Assembly (NCBI GenBank): GCA_902801295.1 | Contig: CADCHN010000006.1 | Coordinates: 38,886-102,885, forward strand | Source: Oscillospiraceae bacterium | GTDB lineage: Bacteria; Bacillota; Clostridia; Oscillospirales; Oscillospiraceae | Reading direction: 5' to 3' | DNA length: 64,000 nucleotides | Shown here: positions 1-7,536 of the stretch, piece after piece | How positions within the stretch are numbered: position 1 is the stretch's first letter | Layout: each line of letters begins with the position of its first letter | Position numbers and translations under genes: made by a program | The notes under the pieces: model-generated | The model's database searches: none | Told to the model about the DNA's origin: nothing | The model's input: the letters and a program-made list of their open reading frames with translations, nothing else

Positions 1-405
1 GACCTGACTCAAAGCCTCGCGGATCTCGTCCCGGTCGGGCGCGCCGCTGAGCTTATCAATGCGCTTGCCCCGGGCGGCCAGCTGGATCATTTCCGGCTGG
101 CCGTCTTTTTTATACGGCTCCAGCGTCAGATCCACGACCGCACGCGCCCGGTCATCCGCTGCGTGATAGGCAGCCAGCAAGGCGGCGTCTTCATCCGAAA
201 CGGCAGCAACCGGTGAGGAACTGCGGCAAAGGAGATAATCTGATGTGCAACCGAAAAGATCGCAGAGAGCATCTATTGTCGCCGGATCAAGCTCACGCTT
301 TTCAGTTTCGTAGCGGGAGATCGTCATTCCGGTGCAATTCATTTTTGCAGCAAGATCCGCCTGCGTCATGTTTGCTTTCTCTCGCAGATAGCGAATACGG
401 TTCAT
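1..405 (-). CDS. CI-like XRE-family phage repressor, partial
   Basis: Reading the complementary strand from an ATG at 405 gives 135 codons with no stop before the window edge, so the C-terminus is missing. Residues 1-60 form an HTH_3/XRE domain (starts MNRIRYLREKANMTQADLAAK, then an ISRYE recognition-helix signature and a CDLFGCTSDYLL tail). An AAAGGGGG ribosome binding site precedes the ATG. It is divergent from the early genes, with palindromic operators and a strong rightward promoter between them, which is the layout of a temperate phage immunity switch. Inferred role: lysogeny repressor of the early operon. An S24 or other C-terminal domain cannot be judged from what is visible. Confidence 0.85.
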   Translation of the reverse strand, partial: MNRIRYLREKANMTQADLAAKMNCTGMTISRYETEKRELDPATIDALCDLFGCTSDYLLCRSSSPVAAVSDEDAALLAAYHAADDRARAVVDLTLEPYKKDGQPEMIQLAARGKRIDKLSGAPDRDEIREALSQV

Positions 406-463
406 GCGGTCGCCCCCTTTTGTATGAAAATTATACAATGCTGAATTCTTTTTTTCAGCATTT

Positions 464-548
464 TATCTAAATCGGTTATTTATTTTGTGAATCTGCTTGA
501 CAATTAACCATCGTGGTTTTATATTCTGGATTGTAACCGATTCGGTTA
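464..548. promoter_or_regulatory. Phage immunity region operators
   Basis: Three related inverted repeats lie between the divergent repressor and the early operon. The best is TAACCGATTCGGTTA at 534-548 (7-bp perfect arms, 1-nt centre). A second, AACCATCGTGGTT at 506-518, lies inside the promoter spacer. A third, weaker copy, TATCTAAATCGGTTA, lies at 464-478. All share AACC/GGTT outer half-sites. The placement over the -35/-10 spacer and the start-site region fits repressor operators. Binding by the repressor at 1-405 is inference. Confidence 0.6.
497..525 (+). promoter_or_regulatory. Rightward early promoter of the prophage
   Basis: TTGACA at 497-502, a 17-bp spacer and TATATT at 520-525 make a near-consensus sigma-A promoter pointing at the methylase and the early operon. 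The spacer contains a palindrome and a second palindrome covers the expected start-site region, so repressor binding would block it. Confidence 0.7.
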
Positions 549-594
549 TTTTTCAACAATTCAAACAGAGTTTTTAACAGGAGGAGGTGATCGG

Positions 595-1419
595 ACGAAA
601 GCAGTATTCCGTTACCCCGGCTCCAAGTGGTCCATTGCAGACTGGATCATAAGTCATTTCCCCGCTGGCTACGAAAAGATGGTGTATCTGGAGCCCTTCT
701 GCGGCAGCGGTGCAGTGTTCTTCAACAAGCTCCCCGGAGCGGTCGAAACGGTGAACGACTTAGAGAGCGACATTACAAATCTCTTTAGAGTCCTGCGCGA
801 ATCGCCTGATGAGCTAAAACGTGTGCTTGAACTCACACCGTATAGCCGGGAGGAGTACGATTTGAGCTTTGAACCGTGCGACGATCCGATAGAGAAGGCC
901 CGCCGTTTTATGGTGAAGACAACGCAGGCCATTGGCGCAAAGATGGACGGCAAATGCGGATGGCGAAACCACAAGCAAATGAACATCGGCGGCACGGCCT
1001 GTAAATGGGGCGGCATTGCAGACACGATTGGCGAAGCCGCTGCGCGGCTCCGCGGCGACACCACTCACCTTGTCCAAATTGAACACCGAGATGCCCTTCA
1101 ACTGATTCGTCAGTACAACTACCCGGAGGTCCTCATGTACCTGGATCCTCCTTATGTCCGTTCAACGCGAAAATCCGGAAAACTCTATCGCCATGAAATG
1201 GACGACGCGGGGCATGTTGAGCTTCTGGAGCTGATCACTGCGAGCCGCGCAAAGATCATCCTCAGCGGCTATGACTGTGAGCTGTATAACCATGCACTGG
1301 CCGGATGGCATAAGGATACTACGCTGTCTCAGACCACCTCTTCGGAAATGGCTCAGGAAACGATCTGGATGAACTACGCGCCGCCCCTGGAGCAAATTAA
1401 AATTGATTTTTACCATTAA
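595..1419 (+). CDS. Phage DNA adenine methylase (Dam/D12 class), apparent ACG start
   Basis: N6-adenine DNA methyltransferase of the D12 class. Visible motifs: FRYPGSK close to the start, the SAM-binding LEPFCGSGAVFF around residues 32-43, and the catalytic DPPY at about 184-187. The first in-frame ATG (679) would drop the conserved FRYPGSK segment and has no ribosome binding site. The reading frame stays open upstream, and an excellent GGAGGAGGTGAT site ends about 5 nt before an in-frame ACG at 595, where relatives begin with Met-Lys-Ala-Val. I therefore place the start at ACG 595 (274 aa), though an ATG-to-ACG change may lower expression. First gene of the early operon; inferred role is protection of phage DNA or epigenetic control. 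Confidence 0.8.
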   Translation, partial: TKAVFRYPGSKWSIADWIISHFPAGYEKMVYLEPFCGSGAVFFNKLPGAVETVNDLESDITNLFRVLRESPDELKRVLELTPYSREEYDLSFEPCDDPIEKARRFMVKTTQAIGAKMDGKCGWRNHKQMNIGGTACKWGGIADTIGEAAARLRGDTTHLVQIEHRDALQLIRQYNYPEVLMYLDPPYVRSTRKSGKLYRHEMDDAGHVELLELITASRAKIILSGYDCELYNHALAGWHKDTTLSQTTSSEMAQETIWMNYAPPLEQIKIDFYH

Positions 1420-1429
1420 GGAGGAGACC

Positions 1430-1663
1430 ATGAAGACAACACCGAAACTGGAGGGGCTGCGGCCCAGGAGGATTGCCCAGGGGCTGACCCAACAGCAGCT
1501 CGCTGACGTCCTGGAGCTCAACCGCAGTACCGTCGCCGTTTGGGAGACGGGTCAGGGCTTGCCGTCGGCGGCCCTGCTCCCAAGGCTGGCGGAGCTGCTG
1601 CACTGCAGCATCGACGAGCTGTTTGTGCCCGATTCGGGCACCGGGGAGGTGAGCAGCGCGTGA
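1430..1663 (+). CDS. Small XRE-family regulator (Cro-like)
   Basis: 77-aa protein that is essentially a single HTH_3 domain: LRPRRIAQGLTQQQLADVL, then STVAVWETG and an LPRLAELLHCSIDELF tail typical of short phage Cro-type or accessory regulators. Start chosen at ATG 1430, after AAGGAGGAGACC. It follows the methylase by 10 nt. Its last codons carry one of the dispersed 17-bp palindromes (1625-1641). Confidence 0.8.
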   Translation: MKTTPKLEGLRPRRIAQGLTQQQLADVLELNRSTVAVWETGQGLPSAALLPRLAELLHCSIDELFVPDSGTGEVSSA

Positions 1664-1722
1664 GCGATCCCGTTACGACCTGCCCTACAGAGTCAGTCTA
1701 CCCCACGAAGGGAGAGAAATCC

Positions 1723-2172
1723 ATGCAGTCCAACTACCGGAATATTTGCAAAATCGCGAGGGCGGCTACCAGGCAGTCGCAGGAGCGCTTTGCCGAGATG
1801 ATCGGCGTCAGCTACGACGCGGTGCGGCAGTACGAGGCCGGGACGATCATGCCCTCCGACGAGGTCGTCACCAGCATGATCGAAGTCTCCGGGATGCGCG
1901 TGCTGGGCTACTGGCACCTGCTCAACAAGTCCCGCGTCGCCTCCGATCTGCTGCCGGAGGTGGAACGGCTTTCGCTGCCCCAGGCGGTGATTCAGCTGAT
2001 CCTCCGCGTACAGGACTTTGACCGCCGTCACCGCAGCCAGGATCTGATGCAGATCGCCCAGGACGGCCGTATCGATCCCAAAGAGCGCGAGATCTACGAT
2101 CAGATCGTGGACGAGCTCGAGGTCATCGTACAGGCGGCCATGCAGCTGAAGTTTGCGAAGCCGGACGAATAG
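1723..2172 (+). CDS. XRE-family HTH protein
   Basis: 149 aa. An N-terminal XRE helix-turn-helix (ICKIARAATRQSQERFAEMI, then SYDAVRQYEAG) is followed by a helical C-terminal region without a recognised domain. ATG 1723 after GGGAGAGAAATCC gives the compact domain start. An in-frame GTG at 1660, overlapping the previous stop and preceded by GGAGGTGA, would add 21 residues and cannot be excluded. Position among early regulators suggests a transcription regulator. Confidence 0.7.
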   Translation: MQSNYRNICKIARAATRQSQERFAEMIGVSYDAVRQYEAGTIMPSDEVVTSMIEVSGMRVLGYWHLLNKSRVASDLLPEVERLSLPQAVIQLILRVQDFDRRHRSQDLMQIAQDGRIDPKEREIYDQIVDELEVIVQAAMQLKFAKPDE

Positions 2173-2181
2173 GAGGAGCTT

Positions 2182-2433
2182 ATGGAACTGATCAAGAAAA
2201 AAGAGGCAGCCGAGCTCCTTGCCATCAGCGAGAGCACCCTCGAAAAGCTGATTGCCAGCAAGAAGCTGCCGTCCTATAAGGTGACGCCAAAGGCCGTTCG
2301 CATCGACCGCGCGGACGTGGAGGCATATCTCGCGGCGCGGAAAACGAGCGTCGAGTCCGTTCTCCCTCAGCGCAGGAGTAAGACGCCGGCGGTGCGCCCC
2401 TGCACCTATGTCCCCGGGATGAAGGTGGTGTGA
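2182..2433 (+). CDS. Excisionase-family (MerR-like) DNA-binding protein
   Basis: 83 aa. The first 52 residues match the HTH_17/excisionase family: KKKEAAELLAISESTLEKLI, then KLPSYKV and VRIDRADVEAYLAAR. AGGAGCTT precedes the ATG. In phages such proteins act as excisionases or small transcription factors. No integrase is adjacent, so either role is possible. Confidence 0.75.
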   Translation: MELIKKKEAAELLAISESTLEKLIASKKLPSYKVTPKAVRIDRADVEAYLAARKTSVESVLPQRRSKTPAVRPCTYVPGMKVV

Positions 2434-3065
2434 CGATGGGCAGCAAGAACAGCATGATGATCCTGGCTGACAGGATCGCGCGGAAGATCATTGCCGAGCA
2501 GACCCGGGCGCGCATCGCCATCTCCTTCGACGGGGCGATCATCGCCGCCAACAAAGCGCTGCATATGGGTCCCGGCCGCTCCGCCGCCTTTTCGGAGGCG
2601 TATCACGAGGCCATGGACTGGCTGGCGGAAATGTTCATTTCTGACTGCGACGACAATAAGGACAAGCAGCTCGAGTATGCCAAGGCCAAGCGCGACGAGC
2701 TGATCCTCAAGATCGTCGGCCCGGAGAACTTCGCACCTTTTGACAAGAGCTACGGCGAGGCCTGCATGGACGAGCTCAAGCGGATCCGTGCGATGCAGCG
2801 CGTGCCGGATCTGCCGCTCAAGCTCGGCGACAAGGTCTATTTTCTGATCTACGAGCTTGAAGAATACGGCGGCCTGCAGGTCAGCGACCCGATGAAGGTC
2901 AACGGCGTCGGGTACCGCGGCTTTTGCTGCAGCTCTCTGGCAGACGACCCCGACGACATGACGGACATTTACGTTTGGAGCTGCCTGGGCCGCGACGCCT
3001 TCCGCACCCGCGAGGCCGCCGAGGCGGCAGTGGCGAAGATTAAGGAGGCGGGCAAGGAGACATGA
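2430..3065 (+). CDS. Phage hypothetical protein with a C-terminal module shared with the protein at 3405
   Basis: 211 aa, not recognised by family. GTG 2430 overlaps the previous stop (GTGA); ATG 2436 is an in-frame alternative. The N-terminal half is helical. The C-terminal 80 residues (DKVYFLIYELEE ... YVWSCLGRDAFRTREAAEAAV) resemble the C-terminus of the protein at 3405-3998 (DTVFLIESVYAG ... FFRTREEAVAAM). This suggests a common small beta-rich module whose last helix begins at FRTRE. Member of the coupled early operon. Confidence 0.6.
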   Translation: MTMGSKNSMMILADRIARKIIAEQTRARIAISFDGAIIAANKALHMGPGRSAAFSEAYHEAMDWLAEMFISDCDDNKDKQLEYAKAKRDELILKIVGPENFAPFDKSYGEACMDELKRIRAMQRVPDLPLKLGDKVYFLIYELEEYGGLQVSDPMKVNGVGYRGFCCSSLADDPDDMTDIYVWSCLGRDAFRTREAAEAAVAKIKEAGKET

Positions 3066-3424
3066 CGCTCAAACAGTGCACCCGCGAGGAGCTGATCTTC
3101 GTTATTGAACGGTTGATGTTTTACAGTTTATCCAACGAGCACTATCTGCATAGAGCCTTGAACGATGTTGAAGATCAGCGCTTCGAGAAAAAGATGGAGG
3201 AGTGTAGGCGACTTTCGCATCTGGCCTCACAGAAAAGCCGCGAGTATGTGGAGCTAATGAAGCCCTATGAAGGAAAGCCCATTTCGGAAGTTCCCTCTTC
3301 CGTGCTCAAAAAGGCGGGCAATCTGCTCAAAGAATCTACAGCGGCAGATATGAGGTGGAATAAACTTATGGGGATCGATATGACGCCGGGGAGGAACAAG
3401 AGGCATGGAAAGACTCACGACTGA
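3062..3424 (+). CDS. Phage hypothetical protein
   Basis: 120 aa, translationally coupled to the previous gene (ATGA overlap). Mostly charged and predicted helical, starting MTLKQCTREELIFVIERLMF. No domain recognised. Its 3' end overlaps the next start by 20 nt. GC content here is a little lower than in its neighbours. Confidence 0.55.
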   Translation: MTLKQCTREELIFVIERLMFYSLSNEHYLHRALNDVEDQRFEKKMEECRRLSHLASQKSREYVELMKPYEGKPISEVPSSVLKKAGNLLKESTAADMRWNKLMGIDMTPGRNKRHGKTHD

Positions 3425-3998
3425 TAAACCCGTCCGGGAAATGAACAATACCGAGCTTGCCCACAATGCCTGTTACGGCGTGGACGGATTGGCTCGGTAC
3501 CGCGATTTCGATATGGACGTCGATGCGCGCGATTTGTGCACCCGTCTGGTGGATGAGTATTGCGGCCTTGAGGGGGAATTCCATGGGGATCTCGACTTCG
3601 ACGAGTTCATGGCGGACGCCCTGCAGTACGGCCCTGAAGAGCCTCTCGGGCTCATTGCTCTGTTCTACCGTTCGATTTGGGCCCAGGCGGAGCTCCGGGC
3701 GCGGCTCAAGCGCTATGAAGATCTGGAGGAAGCCGGGCGTCTCGTGACGCTGCCGTGCAATCCCAAAGACACGGTCTTTCTCATCGAGTCCGTCTACGCG
3801 GGACGGAAGAAGATCGGGGAGACTGTCGCCAAGGCGGAGATCGACCGGTTTATCATTGCAGACGGCAAGGGCCCGGTTGCCGACGTGTGCACTGACGGCG
3901 GCGGCTGGTATGAGGCGATGGAACCGAAGGACTTCTTTCGCACGCGCGAGGAAGCCGTGGCGGCTATGCTGCTTGAGGAGCAGGCTGACCATGGATGA
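3405..3998 (+). CDS. Phage hypothetical protein with a C-terminal FxTREEA module
   Basis: 197 aa. Residues 1-95 are acidic and helical and include a coiled segment (ELRARLKRYEDLEE). Residues 105-190 form a module also seen at the end of the protein at 2430-3065. The combination of such a module with an LKxYEDLE segment is common in accessory genes of Firmicutes phages. Function unknown. Confidence 0.6.
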   Translation: MERLTTDKPVREMNNTELAHNACYGVDGLARYRDFDMDVDARDLCTRLVDEYCGLEGEFHGDLDFDEFMADALQYGPEEPLGLIALFYRSIWAQAELRARLKRYEDLEEAGRLVTLPCNPKDTVFLIESVYAGRKKIGETVAKAEIDRFIIADGKGPVADVCTDGGGWYEAMEPKDFFRTREEAVAAMLLEEQADHG

Positions 3999-4107
3999 TG
4001 CCGAGACGCTCCCGTGCTCCGTGGAGAGCTGCCCCCGGTGGACGGCAGCCGGCTGCCCGTTCGCCTATAACTGCGAAGACTTCGACTGGAGGGATGAAGA
4101 CGCATGA
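3991..4107 (+). CDS. 38-aa Cys-containing phage peptide
   Basis: ATG 3991 overlaps the previous stop, and its TGA overlaps the ATG of the next gene, as in its coupled neighbours. Sequence: MDDAETLPCSVESCPRW, then AGCPFAYNCEDF. Its four cysteines (CX4C and CX5C) could form a tiny metal-binding fold. Real by context, no known function. Confidence 0.5.
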   Translation: MDDAETLPCSVESCPRWTAAGCPFAYNCEDFDWRDEDA

Positions 4108-4361
4108 ATGCACACGAATTAAAAATCCTGCCGGAGCACTTCCAGGCTGTCTGGAACGGTGACAAGCGGGCCGAGCTGCGTAAAGACGATCGAGGGTATG
4201 CAGTCGGCGACGTCCTTGTTCTTCGCGAGTGGGACGGCCATGAGTACACCGGATCCGCCCTCGCGGTCAGGATCACGCACATTCTCCGCAACTGCCCCGA
4301 ATACGGCCTTGCCGACGGCTACTGCATCCTGTCAATCGGCTCCTTGTCAGATCGGAGGTGA
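4104..4361 (+). CDS. DUF3850 (ASCH-like) protein
   Basis: 85 aa, whole-length match in pattern to DUF3850: HELKILPEHFQAVWNGDKRAE, then LRKDDRGYAVGDVLVLREW and a YCILSIG C-terminus. ASCH-like folds are thought to bind RNA or nucleotides; no activity is established for this phage subfamily. Overlaps the upstream peptide by 4 nt. Confidence 0.75.
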   Translation: MNAHELKILPEHFQAVWNGDKRAELRKDDRGYAVGDVLVLREWDGHEYTGSALAVRITHILRNCPEYGLADGYCILSIGSLSDRR

Positions 4362-4366
4362 TAATT

Positions 4367-4663
4367 GTGAGCATTCTTATCACGGGCATGGAGATGCCGG
4401 AGGGCGCGCTCGGTGCCGTTCCCGTTATTATTTTTGCGGACGGGGTAGTACGCCACTATTTTTCGCATTTGAAATTAGGGGACGCCATCCCCGTCCCACC
4501 GCATGTGGATTTGGTAGACCGCGAAGCGCTTATGGACGATATCATTTGCAGCACGGTGTTATCCGGCAGAAAAGCGCCGAAAGAGGCCGCCATTGTGCAG
4601 GAAGTGCTGGATATCGTCGGGGATGCCAATGCCATCATCCCGGCAGAGGAGGGCGAAACATGA
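4367..4663 (+). CDS. Phage hypothetical protein (SILITGMEMPEG type)
   Basis: 98 aa. Starts VSILITGMEMPEGALGAV, the same opening as many small Firmicutes phage proteins (M-S-I-L-I-x-G-M-E-M-P). GTG 4367 lies 7 nt after GGAGGT, while GTG 4358 lies inside the Shine-Dalgarno, so 4367 is preferred. Function unknown. Confidence 0.6.
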   Translation: MSILITGMEMPEGALGAVPVIIFADGVVRHYFSHLKLGDAIPVPPHVDLVDREALMDDIICSTVLSGRKAPKEAAIVQEVLDIVGDANAIIPAEEGET

Positions 4664-4860
4664 AAGCTGGCGATGTCCCGAAATTCAAGGCGCAAGGCGT
4701 TGAGCAATGCTGGCATTGCAAACACAGAGACGGAAGCGGTGTGCATCATGTCAATGGCTATTGGTATCGCTTGCCATACTGCAAGGTGTGTGATGCTGAC
4801 ATGACGATTATCTATGAGCCGCCGTGCAGAGGATTTGAGGCAAAGGAGGGCGAGACATGA
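4660..4860 (+). CDS. Small zinc-ribbon-like phage protein
   Basis: 66 aa, ATGA-coupled to both neighbours. A CWHC pair at about residues 17-20 and a CKVC pair at about 41-44 give a plausible four-cysteine zinc ribbon. Nothing else is recognised. Confidence 0.55.
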   Translation: MKAGDVPKFKAQGVEQCWHCKHRDGSGVHHVNGYWYRLPYCKVCDADMTIIYEPPCRGFEAKEGET

Positions 4861-5096
4861 AGAGAGATTGCGAGCGTTGCGTCCACGAAAACAAATCCCC
4901 GATGGCTGAGCCATGCAGGACTTGTGGAATTGCAATGCTAAACTTTGAGCCGAGGAAGCCCCTCACCAACGCCGATCTCCTCCGTGCCGAGTCGGATGAA
5001 GGCCTCGCCGACGCCATCTTCTACACGCTGAGCGAATTTCCATCCAAGGAGGCACTGCTCGCGTTTTTGCGGGAGGAGGTGAAAAGCGATGCTTGA
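4857..5096 (+). CDS. Small Cys-rich phage protein
   Basis: 79 aa. An N-terminal CERCVHE / CRTCG arrangement looks like a zinc finger. The C-terminal half (LTNADLLRAESDEGLADAI, then PSKEALLAFLREEV) resembles the common phage segment that begins with TNADRIRAMSDEELA. Coupled to the preceding gene by ATGA. Confidence 0.6.
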   Translation: MKRDCERCVHENKSPMAEPCRTCGIAMLNFEPRKPLTNADLLRAESDEGLADAIFYTLSEFPSKEALLAFLREEVKSDA

Positions 5097-5325
5097 CCGG
5101 ATCAATGAGATCATGCAGGCGATCTGCGACAACTGCCACTTTCCGTTTTTGCTCTCGGATCAGTCCCAGCTGGACGCCTACTGCGCCGCCTGCATGATCG
5201 ACGCGCAGATCACGGCCGCCGTGGCTGCCGGCCGCTATGAGGGCTTCCGTCTCGGGATCGAGGCCGGAGGCAATAAAAATGCCCCTGCCTGTGCGGGCAC
5301 ACAGACAAGGGCACTCACGATCTAA
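5089..5325 (+). CDS. Small phage hypothetical protein
   Basis: 78 aa, overlapping the previous gene by 8 nt. Contains a CDNC and a CAAC pair that could bind metal. The last 20 codons overlap a hairpin (TGCCC at 5280 pairing with GGGCA at 5310, inner stem CTGTG/CACAG), so the end of this gene also encodes RNA structure, possibly attenuation before the replication genes. Confidence 0.55.
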   Translation: MLDRINEIMQAICDNCHFPFLLSDQSQLDAYCAACMIDAQITAAVAAGRYEGFRLGIEAGGNKNAPACAGTQTRALTI

Positions 5326-5389
5326 AAGACCATGAAGACAAGACATAATATAGCACAATTCAAAAACAAATGCAAGGGAGGGATAACAG

Positions 5390-6196
5390 ATGGATAACAA
5401 CGCGATAGAGCCATCCTATTGGGCCGTCGTTCCCGCGCCGGTGCGTTACGATGAGTCCATCCCGCCGAATGCAAAAATTCTCTATGCCGAGATATCCAGT
5501 TTGACGCACAAGACCGGTTATTGCTTTGCCGACGACGACTATTTCCATCGGGTATTCGGGTTCTCCCTGCGCACAATTCGGCGTCTTCTGGACGCTCTGA
5601 ATGCCGCCGGATACATAAGGCTCGTGGTGAAGCGAGGGCCGAACAACGCCATCGAAGGACGGCGAATTTATGCGGGCATCAACCCTCTCGGAGACACGGA
5701 AATCGGTTTTGACAAAAATGTCAAAACCGGGGAAAATGCCGATTCGGTTTTGACAAAATTGTCCACCGGTTCGGACAAAATTGTCAAAACCACTATTGTA
5801 AAACAAGAAATATTATCAGAATCCCCCCTTAATCCCCCCAAGGGGAAAGCGCGGAGGAAACGGAATCCGGCGCTGAAGGACAAGCCCGACTGGAAGCCGG
5901 ACCGGTTCGCCGGTTTGCGAGAGTTCTACCCGAAGGGCTACTGCAAAGACAAGCAGGCCGAGATTCGAGCTTGGGACAAGCTCCGCCTTTCCGACGAAGA
6001 GATCGACGTGCTCGCCAAAGGCCTGACTCGCATGAAGGAAGATCCGGAATGGAAGCGCGGGATCGGCATTCCCCACCTTTCCACCTTCCTCAATCAGCAG
6101 CGATGGCGAGACGCCGAACAGTTCACACCGGAGAGCGAGAAGAAGGCCCCGCCCGCAGCCGAGCCGCAGAACGGAGGGTATCAGCGATGGACGTGA
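5390..6196 (+). CDS. Phage replication initiator, HTH_36 N-terminus
   Basis: 268 aa. Residues 10-95 form a winged helix of the HTH_36 type found in phage replisome organisers (IPPNAKILYAEISSLTHKTG, then FGFSLRTIRRLLDALNAAGYI). A low-complexity linker (about residues 105-145) is followed by a basic C-terminal segment resembling DnaD-like or helicase-loader tails (DEEIDVLAKGLTR, then GIPHLSTFLNQQRW). AGGGAGGG precedes the ATG. The linker DNA contains repeated palindromes (5704-5791) that look like an origin. It directly precedes and overlaps the helicase gene. Confidence 0.75.
   Translation: MDNNAIEPSYWAVVPAPVRYDESIPPNAKILYAEISSLTHKTGYCFADDDYFHRVFGFSLRTIRRLLDALNAAGYIRLVVKRGPNNAIEGRRIYAGINPLGDTEIGFDKNVKTGENADSVLTKLSTGSDKIVKTTIVKQEILSESPLNPPKGKARRKRNPALKDKPDWKPDRFAGLREFYPKGYCKDKQAEIRAWDKLRLSDEEIDVLAKGLTRMKEDPEWKRGIGIPHLSTFLNQQRWRDAEQFTPESEKKAPPAAEPQNGGYQRWT
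5704..5791. repeat. Origin-like palindromic iterons inside the initiator gene
   Basis: CGGTTTTGACA-AAAA-TGTCAAAACCG (5704-5729) is an 11-bp inverted repeat with a 4-nt centre. Imperfect copies follow at 5745-5768 and 5767-5791, so the segment holds three units of TTTTGACAAAA/TGTC. Several phage replication initiators bind repeats inside their own gene; origin function here is inference. CCGATTCGG at 5739-5747 also matches the core of the dispersed prophage palindrome. Confidence 0.55.
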
Positions 6197-7521
6197 AACC
6201 GACCGCGCAGGTCTCCGTGATCGGCTCCATGGTGATCGACCCGCGCACCGTGCCCCTGATGATGCAGGAGCTGACGGCGGACTGCTTCAGCGATCCCGTA
6301 TGCCGGCACGCCTTCGAGGCCATCAAAAAGCTCTGGGGCGCCAACGACACGATCGACCCGGTCACGATTCTGGACACCATGGGCGGCGAACGGTATTCCG
6401 AGTTTATCGCTGCCGTGATGCAGCTGACGCCGACAGCGGCCAACTGCAAGGAATATGCCGAAATTGTCGTCCGGCAGCATGAGTTTGAGGCAATCAAGGC
6501 CGCCTGCTTTGACATTGCCACCGGCACGGTCGATCTGGACGAGGCGCGGCAGAAGCTCAGCGAGGCCGCCCGGCTGCTGGTACACGGCAGCCAGCGCACC
6601 CGCCGCTATTCCTACCTCGATATCGTCTGCCGCTTCCTCGACCGCCAAAACGACGAGACACCGCGGGACTATCTGGACTTCGGCATGGATGTCATGAACC
6701 GGCGCGTTCACGTCGGCCTGGGCGATTTTGTGATCCTCGGTGCCTACAGCTCCGTCGGCAAGACGGCCTTTGCCTTGCAGCTGGCGCGAGCGATCAGCGG
6801 CAACGGCAAGCGCGTAGGCTTTTACAGCTACGAGACCAACGAGGAGCACGTCGGTGACCGCATGATGGCCAACGCCGCGAGCATCAGCCTGCAGGCGATC
6901 AAGGAGAAGCAGCTGAGCGCCGACGACTGGGAAAACGCGGTCTATGAGGGATCCCGCGCCGAGCGCTATGACTTCGACTTGATCGAAAGCGCCCACATGG
7001 GCGTGGATGAGCTGAGGGCGGACGTCCTCGCCAATCGCTACCAGGTGGTTTTTATCGACTATGTGCAGATCATCCCCGGGCAGAATCGCTCCAAGGAGCG
7101 GAAGGACATCGTTGCCGACACCAGCATGACGCTGCACCTCATGTGCCAGGAGCTCGGCGTCACGGTGATCGCGCTCAGCCAGGTGACGCTGCCGGAAAAA
7201 TCAGTATCCGGCAAGCGGCGCTGGGTGAGCATGCAGGATCTGAGAGAAAGCAAGCAGCTGCTGCAGGACGGCGAGACGATCATCCTGATGGATCTTGAAA
7301 ACACCCTGGATCGAAACAGCGACCGCGTGCTGATTGTCGACAAGAACAAGGACGGCCCGATCGGCAACTTCTTCCTCAAGTTTGATGCAGAGCACATGCG
7401 CTTTTATTACCGTGAGGACGATCCACCGTCGGCGCCGCAAAAGAAAACCGGCAAGGGCGGTCAGATCGACGGGCAGACAAATTTTGTGGAGCTCCCGGAC
7501 GACCAGGAGATCCCGTTTTAA
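6187..7521 (+). CDS. DnaB-type replicative helicase
   Basis: 444 aa. A DnaB N-terminal helical domain (residues 5-100, starting KPTAQVSVIGSMVIDP) is followed by a RecA-fold C-terminal ATPase with Walker A GAYSSVGKT at about 186-194, Walker B VVFIDYVQII at about 287-296, and the ALSQV segment. Unwinds DNA at the phage replication fork. Start ATG 6187 is inside the 3' end of the initiator gene, which couples the two. Confidence 0.9.
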   Translation: MDVKPTAQVSVIGSMVIDPRTVPLMMQELTADCFSDPVCRHAFEAIKKLWGANDTIDPVTILDTMGGERYSEFIAAVMQLTPTAANCKEYAEIVVRQHEFEAIKAACFDIATGTVDLDEARQKLSEAARLLVHGSQRTRRYSYLDIVCRFLDRQNDETPRDYLDFGMDVMNRRVHVGLGDFVILGAYSSVGKTAFALQLARAISGNGKRVGFYSYETNEEHVGDRMMANAASISLQAIKEKQLSADDWENAVYEGSRAERYDFDLIESAHMGVDELRADVLANRYQVVFIDYVQIIPGQNRSKERKDIVADTSMTLHLMCQELGVTVIALSQVTLPEKSVSGKRRWVSMQDLRESKQLLQDGETIILMDLENTLDRNSDRVLIVDKNKDGPIGNFFLKFDAEHMRFYYREDDPPSAPQKKTGKGGQIDGQTNFVELPDDQEIPF

Positions 7522-7536
7522 GGAGACAGACAGATC

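Noticed and set aside
213..470. 85-aa open frame on the + strand at the left edge
   Set aside because: It is antisense to the XRE repressor, which has a clear domain and ribosome binding site on the other strand.
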